From an uncultured Eubacteriales bacterium (lineage in GTDB: Bacteria; Bacillota; Clostridia; Oscillospirales; Acutalibacteraceae): 64,000 nt of DNA. Position 1 is the first letter of the stretch. Every line of letters starts with the position of its first letter. The stretch spans positions 1-64,000 of the forward strand of contig CAKSQS010000007.1 in NCBI GenBank assembly GCA_934486705.1, read 5' to 3'. Below are positions 43,744-53,400 of the stretch, piece after piece. The translations under genes were made by a program, and so were the position numbers. Below the pieces are notes generated by a model. The model did not search any database. It was not told the origin of the DNA and saw only the letters and a list, made by a program, of their open reading frames with translations.

Positions 43744-45948
43744 TCAATTAAAAAGAGCCGAAAATCTTCCGAGGTTTACAACATCGGTCTTTCCCACAAC
43801 CGCTAAACCGGTTGACTTGTACTGCATATAATTTATCTTGAATATTTCGCTTATACTTCCCGCGGATGTATCGGTAAGTTCAAAAAAGTATTCGCCGTTT
43901 ACCGTGCTTACCTTTTCGGGCAGAAGCATAGCGCCCTCAATATTACCCGAATACCGTGCAGACCTGTCTCCTACAGTGAATATCATCGCGCCCGATTCGT
44001 TAAATACCGTAACCGTTTTACCCGATATCGTGCACTCAGCCCCGATAAGCGCAGCAAAATCCTTAATGCTGAATTTAATGCCGCAATCCTTATAATCATT
44101 ATAATAAACCATTTGCGGCGCGTTACCAAGCGGCGTTTTCTTGCCCGATGAAAGCATATAGTTACTGCCGATATAAGCCACATTAAGGTTTTTAATCTCC
44201 TGCTTTATGGCTTTTGGTTTATTATTGAGTCCTATGCGGTCTACCGAACGCAAGGAAAGCAATTCAAGCGGAAAAACCTCTACCGTTCCCCTGCCGTCAA
44301 CAAGTGTTACCGTACCTATTTCCTCACAAAACGAGCCTGCTGTGTTTGAAGAATACATAGTAAACCTTTTGGCACCCGTTCCGTAAAGCCCCTTAATATC
44401 AAGGTTTACGGTAACGGTACGCGCCGCCTGAGGTAGGGGTGCATAAGGCATAGCAGCATAGGGCGCTGCAATTTCCGAATCGGTTTTATTGAAAATATTT
44501 ATTCCCCAGGTACCATCCTTATTTACTGCAGCGGCAGCGTTCATTGTGTATTCCTCAAAGGAGCCGCCCATTGTGCCCTCCTTATCGGTAGAGCACTGAT
44601 ATATTTTAGCTCCCGGTTTTACGGTATTGAGTGCCTGCGAATAATAGTAATATGTTGCCGAGGTTGCGAAGTTATTCTTAAATACCTCTCCGCTTGAGTT
44701 ATAGAAAATATGGTAAAAATTAGGCGGTATGGCGTCAAGGCGGGTTATCGAAGTAACTTCGGTAAGCGGTGCCCACATTGTTATTGCGTTTGCGCCCATA
44801 TTTATATTGTTAAGCAGCGGGCTTATATTGCGCATTGCGGTATAGTAATCCGCAACGGTTTCAACGCCGCTTTTTGTAACGCTTAAGAAATTACCTGCAA
44901 CGGTGTGTTCATCAAGTATACCCATAGAGGTAACAAACAGCGGTTTATTTGTTATCCGGGTAGAGTTGAACAGCTCGGCAGTTACGACGCCGAAGCCGAA
45001 GTCATGCCCGCTAAACGCAAACAGATTATTCCACGAACTGCCGTTTGAACGAAGGACATTAAGCCATTTCTGATTTATGGTGCAGGTTTCGGCGCCTACT
45101 ATTCCCACATTTTCCATTCCGCGTGCTTTAAGGTATTTCTTCACTTTCGGCAAAACAGAAGGATAGTGAGATATGTTCTTTGAGTTTGTATCGCCGCTTG
45201 TTCCGTCGGGCTCATCGCCTATACCTACATTGACAACATTCAATCCGCATTCAACACGAAGGTCATAAACCATATTTGCAATAGCACTCGCAAAAGCGTC
45301 TGTGTATTTATCCTGCAGCCAGCTGTTTTTGCCGCGCATCCAATTCGGAACGCTGCCTATATTGGCAAATATAGGAATTCTTCTTTTGGCGAATTCATCA
45401 AGCAATCCGCCTTCACCGACGCTCATCTGCTCCTTGAAATGCTCAATATCAAAGCCAGTTTCCTCACTTTGATAGTAAAATCTCTGGTCAACTATCAGAG
45501 CCGCGTAATTGCAGCCCTCCCCTTCAAACATATATTCAAGATACTGCTTTTTTTGCAAGGCGGTCATTTTTTTATAAACCGAAAGAATATTCTCGGTAAC
45601 ATACCATCCGTAATAGCCGAAATTGCCTATAGATTCGTTACCTACAGTCAGAATGTATGCATTCGGGTCAGACGACCAGTTTTCCGTACCGGGTACGGCG
45701 ATATTCTGTCCCTCGTCCGCTTCCTCATCGTCTATATTTGAAATATTTCCGCCCTGTGAATTTTCAGGGCTGTTATAAGTATTGTCATCGGCATCGCTGC
45801 CGATACTTTCGGTTACGGACGAAGTTACATCGCCTTTTTCTATGTTCTTTTTTCCGCTCCCCGAGGAAGTCGGACTTTTTGTATCTGCACAGCCGCAAAC
45901 AGCAGTTACAAGTATTAAAGACAGTATGACCGAAATTATCTTTTTCAT
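43744..45948 (-). CDS. Glycosidase-like lipoprotein with Cu-amine-oxidase-N-like domain
   Basis: 734 residues. A lipoprotein signal (VTAVCGC), an acidic linker to about 90, a clan-A-like TIM barrel (about 98-480), a beta-domain (about 490-600; WGINIFNKTDSE, NLDIKGLYGTGAKRF) and a C-terminal domain (about 605-734) resembling the copper-amine-oxidase N-terminal/stalk fold (YYNDYKDCGIKFSIKDFAAL, YFFELTDTSAG). The barrel has VVNVGIGDEPDG with E246 in the acid/base position, while the expected nucleophile strand reads FVTSMGILDE with S341 instead of glutamate. Nearly the same protein forms the C-terminal half of 50467-54849. Its glycan and activity are unknown. It is 12 bases after the LRR gene. 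Confidence 0.75.
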   Translation of the reverse strand: MKKIISVILSLILVTAVCGCADTKSPTSSGSGKKNIEKGDVTSSVTESIGSDADDNTYNSPENSQGGNISNIDDEEADEGQNIAVPGTENWSSDPNAYILTVGNESIGNFGYYGWYVTENILSVYKKMTALQKKQYLEYMFEGEGCNYAALIVDQRFYYQSEETGFDIEHFKEQMSVGEGGLLDEFAKRRIPIFANIGSVPNWMRGKNSWLQDKYTDAFASAIANMVYDLRVECGLNVVNVGIGDEPDGTSGDTNSKNISHYPSVLPKVKKYLKARGMENVGIVGAETCTINQKWLNVLRSNGSSWNNLFAFSGHDFGFGVVTAELFNSTRITNKPLFVTSMGILDEHTVAGNFLSVTKSGVETVADYYTAMRNISPLLNNINMGANAITMWAPLTEVTSITRLDAIPPNFYHIFYNSSGEVFKNNFATSATYYYYSQALNTVKPGAKIYQCSTDKEGTMGGSFEEYTMNAAAAVNKDGTWGINIFNKTDSEIAAPYAAMPYAPLPQAARTVTVNLDIKGLYGTGAKRFTMYSSNTAGSFCEEIGTVTLVDGRGTVEVFPLELLSLRSVDRIGLNNKPKAIKQEIKNLNVAYIGSNYMLSSGKKTPLGNAPQMVYYNDYKDCGIKFSIKDFAALIGAECTISGKTVTVFNESGAMIFTVGDRSARYSGNIEGAMLLPEKVSTVNGEYFFELTDTSAGSISEIFKINYMQYKSTGLAVVGKTDVVNLGRFSALFN

Positions 45949-45960
45949 TTTCTGTCCTCC

Positions 45961-48900
45961 TCACGCCTTTTTTCTCTTGCGTCTGATAAGTAATACTGCG
46001 GTAACTGCCGCACCCGCAGCAACAATTATTGCCGCAGCCGCAATGTAAATAATCGGGAAATTGCTCGTTTCATCTGTCGCCGGTTTTTTCCTGCGCTTTA
46101 AAGTGACTACCTTTTTCTTTACAACGGTTTTCTTATCCCCTGTATTTGTACTTTCCGAGCTGCTGCCGATGCTATCGCCGTCTTCCTTTTGCGGACCTCT
46201 GTTGTAATTCAGTGCGTATTCGATTTCATCAACATCTAAAATTCCGAAAATACCGTTGTCGTAATCAAAGCGGCTTTTGCCGTCCGCGGGGTAATAATCC
46301 TGCGGCTTCCCATATATAGTTTCAGCAAGCATGGCATCTAAATCGTCATACGGCACACATTGGTTGCGCAGTGTTATAATAATAGGGTATCTGTCTATCA
46401 AACCGATAAGGCTCCAGTAAAAATCGCCGTTAAGAGCGCCGTTAATTGAGCAGTAATCAAGATTTGCAACCTTCAAGGATGACCAACTCAGCGGGAAATT
46501 CTTTTCGGTAACGGCAGTACAGCCCCTAAGGTCCAAATACTCAACCGTTTCAAGCGCGTAAGTAAAGTTTTTGGCAAGCGCAATATCCACAGGACCGTGA
46601 TATACAAGCTTATTGAAGCCCGAATCCGCAAATGCGCCCGTTCCGATACTTTTCAGCCCGTTGGGCAGCTTAATTTCCCCTTCCAGGGAAAAGCACTCGG
46701 CATATGCGTAATCGTCTATAAGCTCTACAGCATCCGGCAAAACAAGGGAATTTATATCTGTTCCGAAAAAAGCATATTTGCCTATACACTTAACTACGCC
46801 CGGCAATTTGATTTCGGTAAGGTTTTCGGCATTTTTAAAAGCCTCGTCGGGAATAGAATTATTCTCAAAATCAGCCGCAGAAACATCCAATTTACGCAAG
46901 GAGGTAAGCATGGAATTTCTTATAGCGAGACAATCCGCTGCGGTAAGTACCCTACCGCCGAGCGTCTTTATTTGAAGGTCGGTTATTTCGGAAATCGCCG
47001 TGCCGCCGTTTTCAGCGCTCCAGTCTGACAACGCCTGTTCCATCGTCTGTCCTTTATTAAGCGTGATGTCGGCATTCAGCGGGGTATATCCCTTATCTCT
47101 TATGATGCCGTCGTCCCAAAGAATTGTTACCTCCGGGTTTTCCTCAATATACCGTGTAAGCTTTTTCTTTAACGCCTTGCCCTTTGCGGTAGTATAATCA
47201 ATAGGACAATCGCGTATATCAAGATATGTTGTACGCACGGTAGTATCGTAACCGCCCGCAGTAGTAAAGGGAATTACGGCAAGCTGCTTTTCATTTATTC
47301 CGCTGCCCCTGAAATCATAATACCCCGTTCTCCATTCGAGCACCGCTATCATTCTGGAAAACGAAGCGGGGTTACCCGCACCGTGAAATTCCACGCCTTT
47401 AACCTGAGTATCAATAAACATCCACTGCGTACCGCTGTCATTATAAAGGTTTGCGGTGTTTATTACGCTTATCTCTCCCCATGTAGAGCTCCATTTTTCC
47501 ACGTTGTCAGGTATTCTGAAAATACCGTCCTTTGAGTTTTGTGTACCCTTGAAATTTTCGGCATAGGCAAAAGCCGATCTTTCTATTGTCTTAATTCCTT
47601 CGGGCAGCCTAATCTTTTCAAGTCCCGAATACTGAAAACTGCCGAGGCCTATCTGCTCCACAGTATCGGGAAGGTCAACGGTTTTTAAGGATGTGCAGTT
47701 TGAAAACGAAATATAACCTGTGCTTTTCAGGTTTTTCGGCAGAACAGCTTTACAAAGGGCGGTATAACCCTCTACATAGCCTGCGGGCATTTCGGCATAG
47801 AGGAAGTTGACATCGTAAACATCTAATTCCTTTAGGTTTTTTTGCAGTGCCTTATTAAAGCCCTCCGGGAAAATATCCGCCATACTGTTACTTAAAACAG
47901 CGCCGTCCGCAGAAGATATTTTAATACTTTCTATGCTTTCGGGATAATACTGCACGCCGTCCTTTACCTTTAAATTTTTAAGCAGTATCTGTGTAAATAC
48001 GGATATATCGGAATCCTTTTTTATATTTTTAAGCTCAATATGTAGCTTGCCGTTTGCATCCTTCGTAATAATATTACCCTCGGGTATGTCGGCGGATTTT
48101 ATTTCAAAATACCCTGTAACGGTCATAGGTCCGTTTACCGTGACAGTAAGATAATGCCTTCCCGAGGAATCCGGCGTTCCCGGCTCGCGCATTGCGCTCT
48201 CTCCCTCTATAAGCCAGCCTATCAGCTTATATCCGTCATTCGGAACAGCGGTAAATGTGTGCTTTATTGGAACATCGGCTTTGTCGTATACAGTCGTTCC
48301 GCGCACTGCACCCATTGTAACATCATTGGTTTTTGCGTTAACAAGGAATTTAGCGTCAAGCTCCGATTTTGAGGGCATATACACGGCAGCTCCGTTTTTA
48401 ATAAGTGCGGTAAGCTTATCGTAAAGCTTTTTGCCGTCATCGGATGAATATTCCAAATTAAAGCAATTCCTTAAATCAAGGTAAGTAACCGAATCCTTAA
48501 TAAGCAAAGCTTCCTTGGGAGAAACTGCGCTGCCGCTTAAATCCACCTTTTTGTAATCAACCTTATTAAAGGCTTTAATCAAATTTTCAAAGAATATGTA
48601 CGGATCGTCCGCGTCGGCAGCCCAGCCGTGATAAGACCAGCTGTTAACGGACGAGCCGTAATAAACCCATTCCGAAGTTCCGTCCGCTTTTTCATTGCCG
48701 ATCTGTATTAGGCTGTCGGGCAGTTCCGCATTTTTAAGTGAAGAGCAGCCCTGAAACGCTTCAAGTCCGATATGCTGCAAAGAATTGCCGAATACCACGG
48801 TTTCAAGGGTAGTAAGATCCTTGAAAATACCGTTTCCGGTAGCTTTAAGCGTATTGGGTAATATGATTTTTTTGATCTTATAAAGCGTTGCCGACTTATT

Positions 48901-50331
48901 TGTGTAATACTCGCCGAAATATCCCTCAGTAAAAACATTGGGAGTATAATCCACTGTGTTTTCCCACGCATATGTCTGTGTTGTTACATTAGCACCGCTC
49001 ATGTCTATTTCCATAAGCTGAGGCAACTTGGTCTTTATAAAGCTTGCAAACCTGCTTGTAATGTAAACGCCGTCTGCAGTTTTTACGGTCAAGGCTGTTA
49101 TATTGGAAATATCAATATCCGTACCGTTGGTGCGGTTATAGGCTTTCACGGCGGAAGTGGCAAGCATAAGCGCTCTGCCGCGGATATCGTCGGCATCCCC
49201 GAACGAAGTGTTTTGCGTGTCGTAATAGGTTTTTATAAATTCAAGCGTAAGCTCGGTACTGTCGCCGTTTACCGAAAGCGTACCCTTATCAGTCGGTTCT
49301 TCCACGCCGCCGGAGGTTTCCGGCATCAGCACGGTTACGCCAGCGTCCTTTAACGCCATAAGCCTGTCATAAAGCAAAACCCCCGAAGCGGAATTATACT
49401 CAACGGCAGTACAACCGAGCAAATTTATATAAGCAATTCCCGTATGTTCGGCAATTGCAAGAGCCGCCTCGCTTGTTATTCCGCTGCCGCTCATATCCAC
49501 CTTTTTAACAGTGTCGGTTACTAATGACGCAAGCTTTTTATAAAAAGTATTTTTGTCTGCCGCACCCTCTGCATTTCCGTGATATGATACTTCGCCGAGC
49601 GCTGTACAGCCGTATACATACCAGACTGTATCACTTGTAAATTGATTTAAGCTGTCGGGAAGATTTAAGGCCTTGAGAGACGGGCAGTTCTGAAACGCCT
49701 CATAGCCTATGGATTTCAATGAGTTTCCGAAAACTATTGTTTCAAGAGTTTTGAGGTTTTTAAAGGCGTAATTCATAATAATTTCCAGCGTATCGGGAAG
49801 TATTATTTTTTTAACCGCCGTAAGGCGCGGTTCTCCCGAATATACGCCGAAATAGCCGTCATATATCGCGTTATCGGTATATCCGTCGGTCTCCCAAGCA
49901 TAATTTCTTGTTGTAACGCTTGCACCTTTTAAATCTATTTCCTCAACATTAAGCAGTTTATCTTTAATAAAGGAAATAAACTGTCCGCAAAGAAATGCAC
50001 CATTTACGGTTTTGACCCTTACGGCGGTAATATCCGCAAGGGTAAGCACCGCGGAATTTCCGGCATTGTAAGCGTTAAGCGCCGCGTTTGTGAGGCTTAA
50101 CGACCTCCCCCTGTAATCGTTCGCGTCGTCATAGCCGCTGTTTTGCAAATTATAATATGTATCGGCAAATTCAAGGTTCAGCGTCACCCTTTCGCCCGAA
50201 ACTTCTATAAAAGCTGTATCAGACGGTATTTCAGCCGAAATACACATAACCGCTGTCAATAGCAATATGCAAACGGAAAGAATTAAAGCTGTTAACCTTT
50301 TCAAATGTACGTATTTCATATAGATACTCAT
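45961..50331 (-). CDS. Giant BspA-type LRR surface protein, membrane anchored
   Basis: 1456 residues. Signal peptide, then repeated units of about 310 residues: a cap domain (FADTYYNLQ-x-SGYDDANDYRG; IKDKLLNVEEIDL; YAWETDGYTDN), BspA/LRR_5 repeats (LKSIGYEAFQNCPSLKALNL) and a closing segment (VDMSGSGI...YINLLGC). Later parts include an InlB B-repeat-like segment (TFTAVPNDGYKLIGWLIEGE) and further LRR blocks. It ends in a transmembrane helix and RRKRKKA, so it is displayed on the membrane, with no dockerin. Such proteins usually bind ligands or other proteins. The start is either ATG 50331 (very close to AAGGGG) or ATG 50319, which gives a better signal peptide. First gene of the locus B operon. 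Confidence 0.82.
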   Translation of the reverse strand: MSIYMKYVHLKRLTALILSVCILLLTAVMCISAEIPSDTAFIEVSGERVTLNLEFADTYYNLQNSGYDDANDYRGRSLSLTNAALNAYNAGNSAVLTLADITAVRVKTVNGAFLCGQFISFIKDKLLNVEEIDLKGASVTTRNYAWETDGYTDNAIYDGYFGVYSGEPRLTAVKKIILPDTLEIIMNYAFKNLKTLETIVFGNSLKSIGYEAFQNCPSLKALNLPDSLNQFTSDTVWYVYGCTALGEVSYHGNAEGAADKNTFYKKLASLVTDTVKKVDMSGSGITSEAALAIAEHTGIAYINLLGCTAVEYNSASGVLLYDRLMALKDAGVTVLMPETSGGVEEPTDKGTLSVNGDSTELTLEFIKTYYDTQNTSFGDADDIRGRALMLATSAVKAYNRTNGTDIDISNITALTVKTADGVYITSRFASFIKTKLPQLMEIDMSGANVTTQTYAWENTVDYTPNVFTEGYFGEYYTNKSATLYKIKKIILPNTLKATGNGIFKDLTTLETVVFGNSLQHIGLEAFQGCSSLKNAELPDSLIQIGNEKADGTSEWVYYGSSVNSWSYHGWAADADDPYIFFENLIKAFNKVDYKKVDLSGSAVSPKEALLIKDSVTYLDLRNCFNLEYSSDDGKKLYDKLTALIKNGAAVYMPSKSELDAKFLVNAKTNDVTMGAVRGTTVYDKADVPIKHTFTAVPNDGYKLIGWLIEGESAMREPGTPDSSGRHYLTVTVNGPMTVTGYFEIKSADIPEGNIITKDANGKLHIELKNIKKDSDISVFTQILLKNLKVKDGVQYYPESIESIKISSADGAVLSNSMADIFPEGFNKALQKNLKELDVYDVNFLYAEMPAGYVEGYTALCKAVLPKNLKSTGYISFSNCTSLKTVDLPDTVEQIGLGSFQYSGLEKIRLPEGIKTIERSAFAYAENFKGTQNSKDGIFRIPDNVEKWSSTWGEISVINTANLYNDSGTQWMFIDTQVKGVEFHGAGNPASFSRMIAVLEWRTGYYDFRGSGINEKQLAVIPFTTAGGYDTTVRTTYLDIRDCPIDYTTAKGKALKKKLTRYIEENPEVTILWDDGIIRDKGYTPLNADITLNKGQTMEQALSDWSAENGGTAISEITDLQIKTLGGRVLTAADCLAIRNSMLTSLRKLDVSAADFENNSIPDEAFKNAENLTEIKLPGVVKCIGKYAFFGTDINSLVLPDAVELIDDYAYAECFSLEGEIKLPNGLKSIGTGAFADSGFNKLVYHGPVDIALAKNFTYALETVEYLDLRGCTAVTEKNFPLSWSSLKVANLDYCSINGALNGDFYWSLIGLIDRYPIIITLRNQCVPYDDLDAMLAETIYGKPQDYYPADGKSRFDYDNGIFGILDVDEIEYALNYNRGPQKEDGDSIGSSSESTNTGDKKTVVKKKVVTLKRRKKPATDETSNFPIIYIAAAAIIVAAGAAVTAVLLIRRKRKKA
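49685..50176. repeat. Direct repeat shared by two LRR genes, copy 1
   Basis: 492 bases align without gaps to 54215-54706 and are nearly identical, including most third codon positions. It encodes the first cap domain and LRR block of 45961-50331. This indicates recent duplication or gene conversion. Confidence 0.85.
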
Positions 50332-50376
50332 ACCCCTTCAAAGCATATCCTAATATCGACAAAATTTTATATAATT

Positions 50377-50420
50377 ATTATAAAATTTTTTACGGAAAAA
50401 TAAAACTCTAAGTTTTATAC
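50377..50420 (-). promoter_or_regulatory. Locus B promoter with shared upstream motif
   Basis: Minus strand: GTATAAAACTTAGAGTTT (50420-50403), 20 bases, then TATAAT (50382-50377). The 18-base motif is identical to that upstream of the GH20 gene (62402-62419), and the TTAGAGTTT-20-bases-TATA(A/G)T spacing is repeated at 58092-58135. An AT-rich 11-base inverted repeat (50361-50371 with 50379-50389) spans the -10. Transcription would start about 40-50 bases before the LRR gene. Confidence 0.6.
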
Positions 50421-50466
50421 AAAAGTTTGTAAACAATATATAATTCCGCAGGTGAGCTATTGCCTA

Positions 50467-53400
50467 TCATTCAAACAAACGGGTGAAAAGTCCCAAATTT
50501 CCGACATCCGTTTTTCCTATTACAATAAGACCCGTATTTTCGTACTGCCTGTAATCAATACCGAATATTTTACCGATTTTTTCAGCCTCGGTATCGCTTA
50601 TTACAAAATAGTACCTGCCGTTCTTATAGACAAGACTTTCGGGCAAAGAAAGCGTACCCGATACCGAACCGCTGTATTGAACAGTGGCTCTGCTTCGGTT
50701 AAATGTCATAGTACCCGTGCCGTTAGATACAGTAGCCGAAAGCCCGAATAAACTCAAATTGTAGTTTGCACCTATAAGCTTTGCAAAGTCTTCAGCCTCA
50801 AGCATAATTCCGCAACTGTGATAGTCATTATAATACTTTAACTCCGCCGCACTGTTTAATGAGACATCCTCGCCGTTTTTTATAATATAATTCTCACCGG
50901 TAAGCGCCACCGTCAGATTACCCGTTCTCTGCTCTATCGGCAAAGGTGTGGCTGTAACTCCAATACTTTCGGATGAGCGCAGCGATATAAGCTCCAGCGG
51001 GGCAACCTCAATTTCGCCTTTTCCGTTGCTGAGAATAATGCTGCCCTTTTCTTCGGCAGCGCCGCCGTTTATATTGGTTGAATAAACCTTAAATTCTTTT
51101 TCCCCGCTGCCGTAAAGCCCCTTAATATCAAGCCTTACATTGATTACGCGCGCTTCCTGCGGGACAGGAGCATAGTCCGCATTTTTATACGGCTTTGCTA
51201 CAGTGGAATCCGTCTTGTTAAACAGGTTTATTCCCCAAGTACCGTCTGTATTTAAAGCGGCGGTCGCGTTCATGGTGTATTCCTCAAAAGAGCCGCCCAT
51301 AGTACCTTCTCTATCGGTCGAGGTCTGATAAATACGGGCGCCGGGTCTTACAGTGTTTACAGCCTGAGAATAATAATCGAAGTTTGCCGAGGTTGCAAAA
51401 TTATTAGCAAAGACCTTTCCGTTTTCGTTGTAGTATATATGATAAAAATTGGGTGCGGTGTTATCCAAAGTCGAATAATTCGGCGTATTAACAAGAGGAG
51501 TCCAGAGCATTGTGGCATTAGCGCCCTTATTTATATCGTTTAAAAATGCACTGATATTGCGAACGGCGGTGTAATAATCCGTCACCTTTTGTTTGTCGTC
51601 CCTGTCTGCCACTATAAAATCCGACGCAATTGTATGCTCATTGAGAATACCCATGGAGTTCACAAAAATCGGCATATCGGTAACCCTTGAAGAGTTAAGC
51701 AGGCTATCGCTTACAATACCGAAAGAAAAATCATGCCCCGTAACCGCCGACATGGCATTCCATGTATTTTCCTTTGACCGCAGGGTGTTAAACCACTTTT
51801 GCTCTATCAAGCAGGTATTAGGTCCTATAATTCCCACATTTCCCATACCGTATGCTTTAAGGCATTCCTTTATCTGCGGTACTGTTTTGTAATGCTCAAT
51901 CACCTCTGAATCCCACGAGCCGCCGTCAGGCTCGTCGCCGAGACTCACATATTTTATATTCAAAGAACATTCCTCTTTGACCGCATACGCCGCGTCAGCC
52001 ACAAACTGCGCAAATTCCTGCTCGCAGCCGTCAGCTAATTTATGTGAACCTTCCCCGCTGAGGGCGGACGGTACAGAAGAAATGTTGAGAAATACATCCG
52101 TACCCCTTTCGGCAATTTCATCAAGCAGTCCGCCTTTTCCCACAAGCCAATCTGCTTTAAAGGCATTTATATTAAATCCGTTTTCGCTGTTTTCATAATA
52201 TTTATCAACATCAGCAATTAAACCGAAATAGTTGACCTTTTCGCCGTTAAACACATAATCCAAGAATTGCCCCCTCTGCGCCGAATTCATTTTTTGATAT
52301 GTTTGTGCCATATCTGCGGTAAGAAACCACCCCATATAGCTATACTCGCCTATTGAATCTGCGCCCACGGTAAGCTCATATGTATTTCTGTACTTTTCGG
52401 CATACTTTTCAAGATCCTCAGCCTGCATTAAGGCTTTACGCATAATTGCAAGCTCCGTGCCGTTTATCATACCGTCCATATTAAGGTCCACAACAGACTC
52501 ACTGTTGATAATTCTGTCTATGTCATGCGCAAGATATTTTTCAATATGAATTATATCCAGTATATTAAAATTTCCGTCAGCGTTGGCGTCCCCTAAAACA
52601 TCCGTAAAAATAACATCCGTACCGTTATTTGAAAGCGCGATCAATTCAGTGCGGACAGCATTTCCGTCATCTGTATTTGAAGCAATAGCAGCTTTGCTTA
52701 TGTCAAGCCTTGTAATCCACGGCAGCCTATCGGTAATAAAATCGGTAAACACACTATTCAGATAAACGCCCTTCGCAGTCTTTACCCGAACCGCTTTAAT
52801 ACTTTGCATAACGATTGAAAGGGTACTGTCCTCGTTGTATTCGTTTATTGCGCTGTTTGTAAGCTCTGAGACTTTTTCGCTGCTGTAATCATTCCGTACA
52901 AAACAGATATTCAGTTCTATCATTCCGTCCGTCAACTCAATACGGGCGGAATAATCACTCATAATGATGGTTTTTCCCGTTTCAGACAAGGAATGCAGTC
53001 TTAAATAAAGCTCACCGCCGACATCTGTTGTATAATCAATCTCCGCACAATTGCTTATATCAAGGTATGCCAAATTGTTATTCCACGCTATTGCCAGTGC
53101 GCCTGCTGCGTCTATTCCGCTGCCGCTCATATCTGCTTTTACGGCCGGGCAGTTGTTTATAAGCGACGCAAGCTTTGCAAAGAAATCGCCTTTTCCGTCT
53201 GCCGCCCCATGATACGATATATCGGTAAGCGCCGTACATCCATATACATACCAAGCCGTATCACCCGTAAACTCGTTTAAGCTGCTCGGAAGCTCCAGCG
53301 TTTTCAGTGAAGTACAGTTTTGAAACGCCTCGAAGCCCATTGTTTTCAGTGAATTTCCGAAGACCACCGTTTCAAGCGTATTCAGGTTTTTAAAAACGTA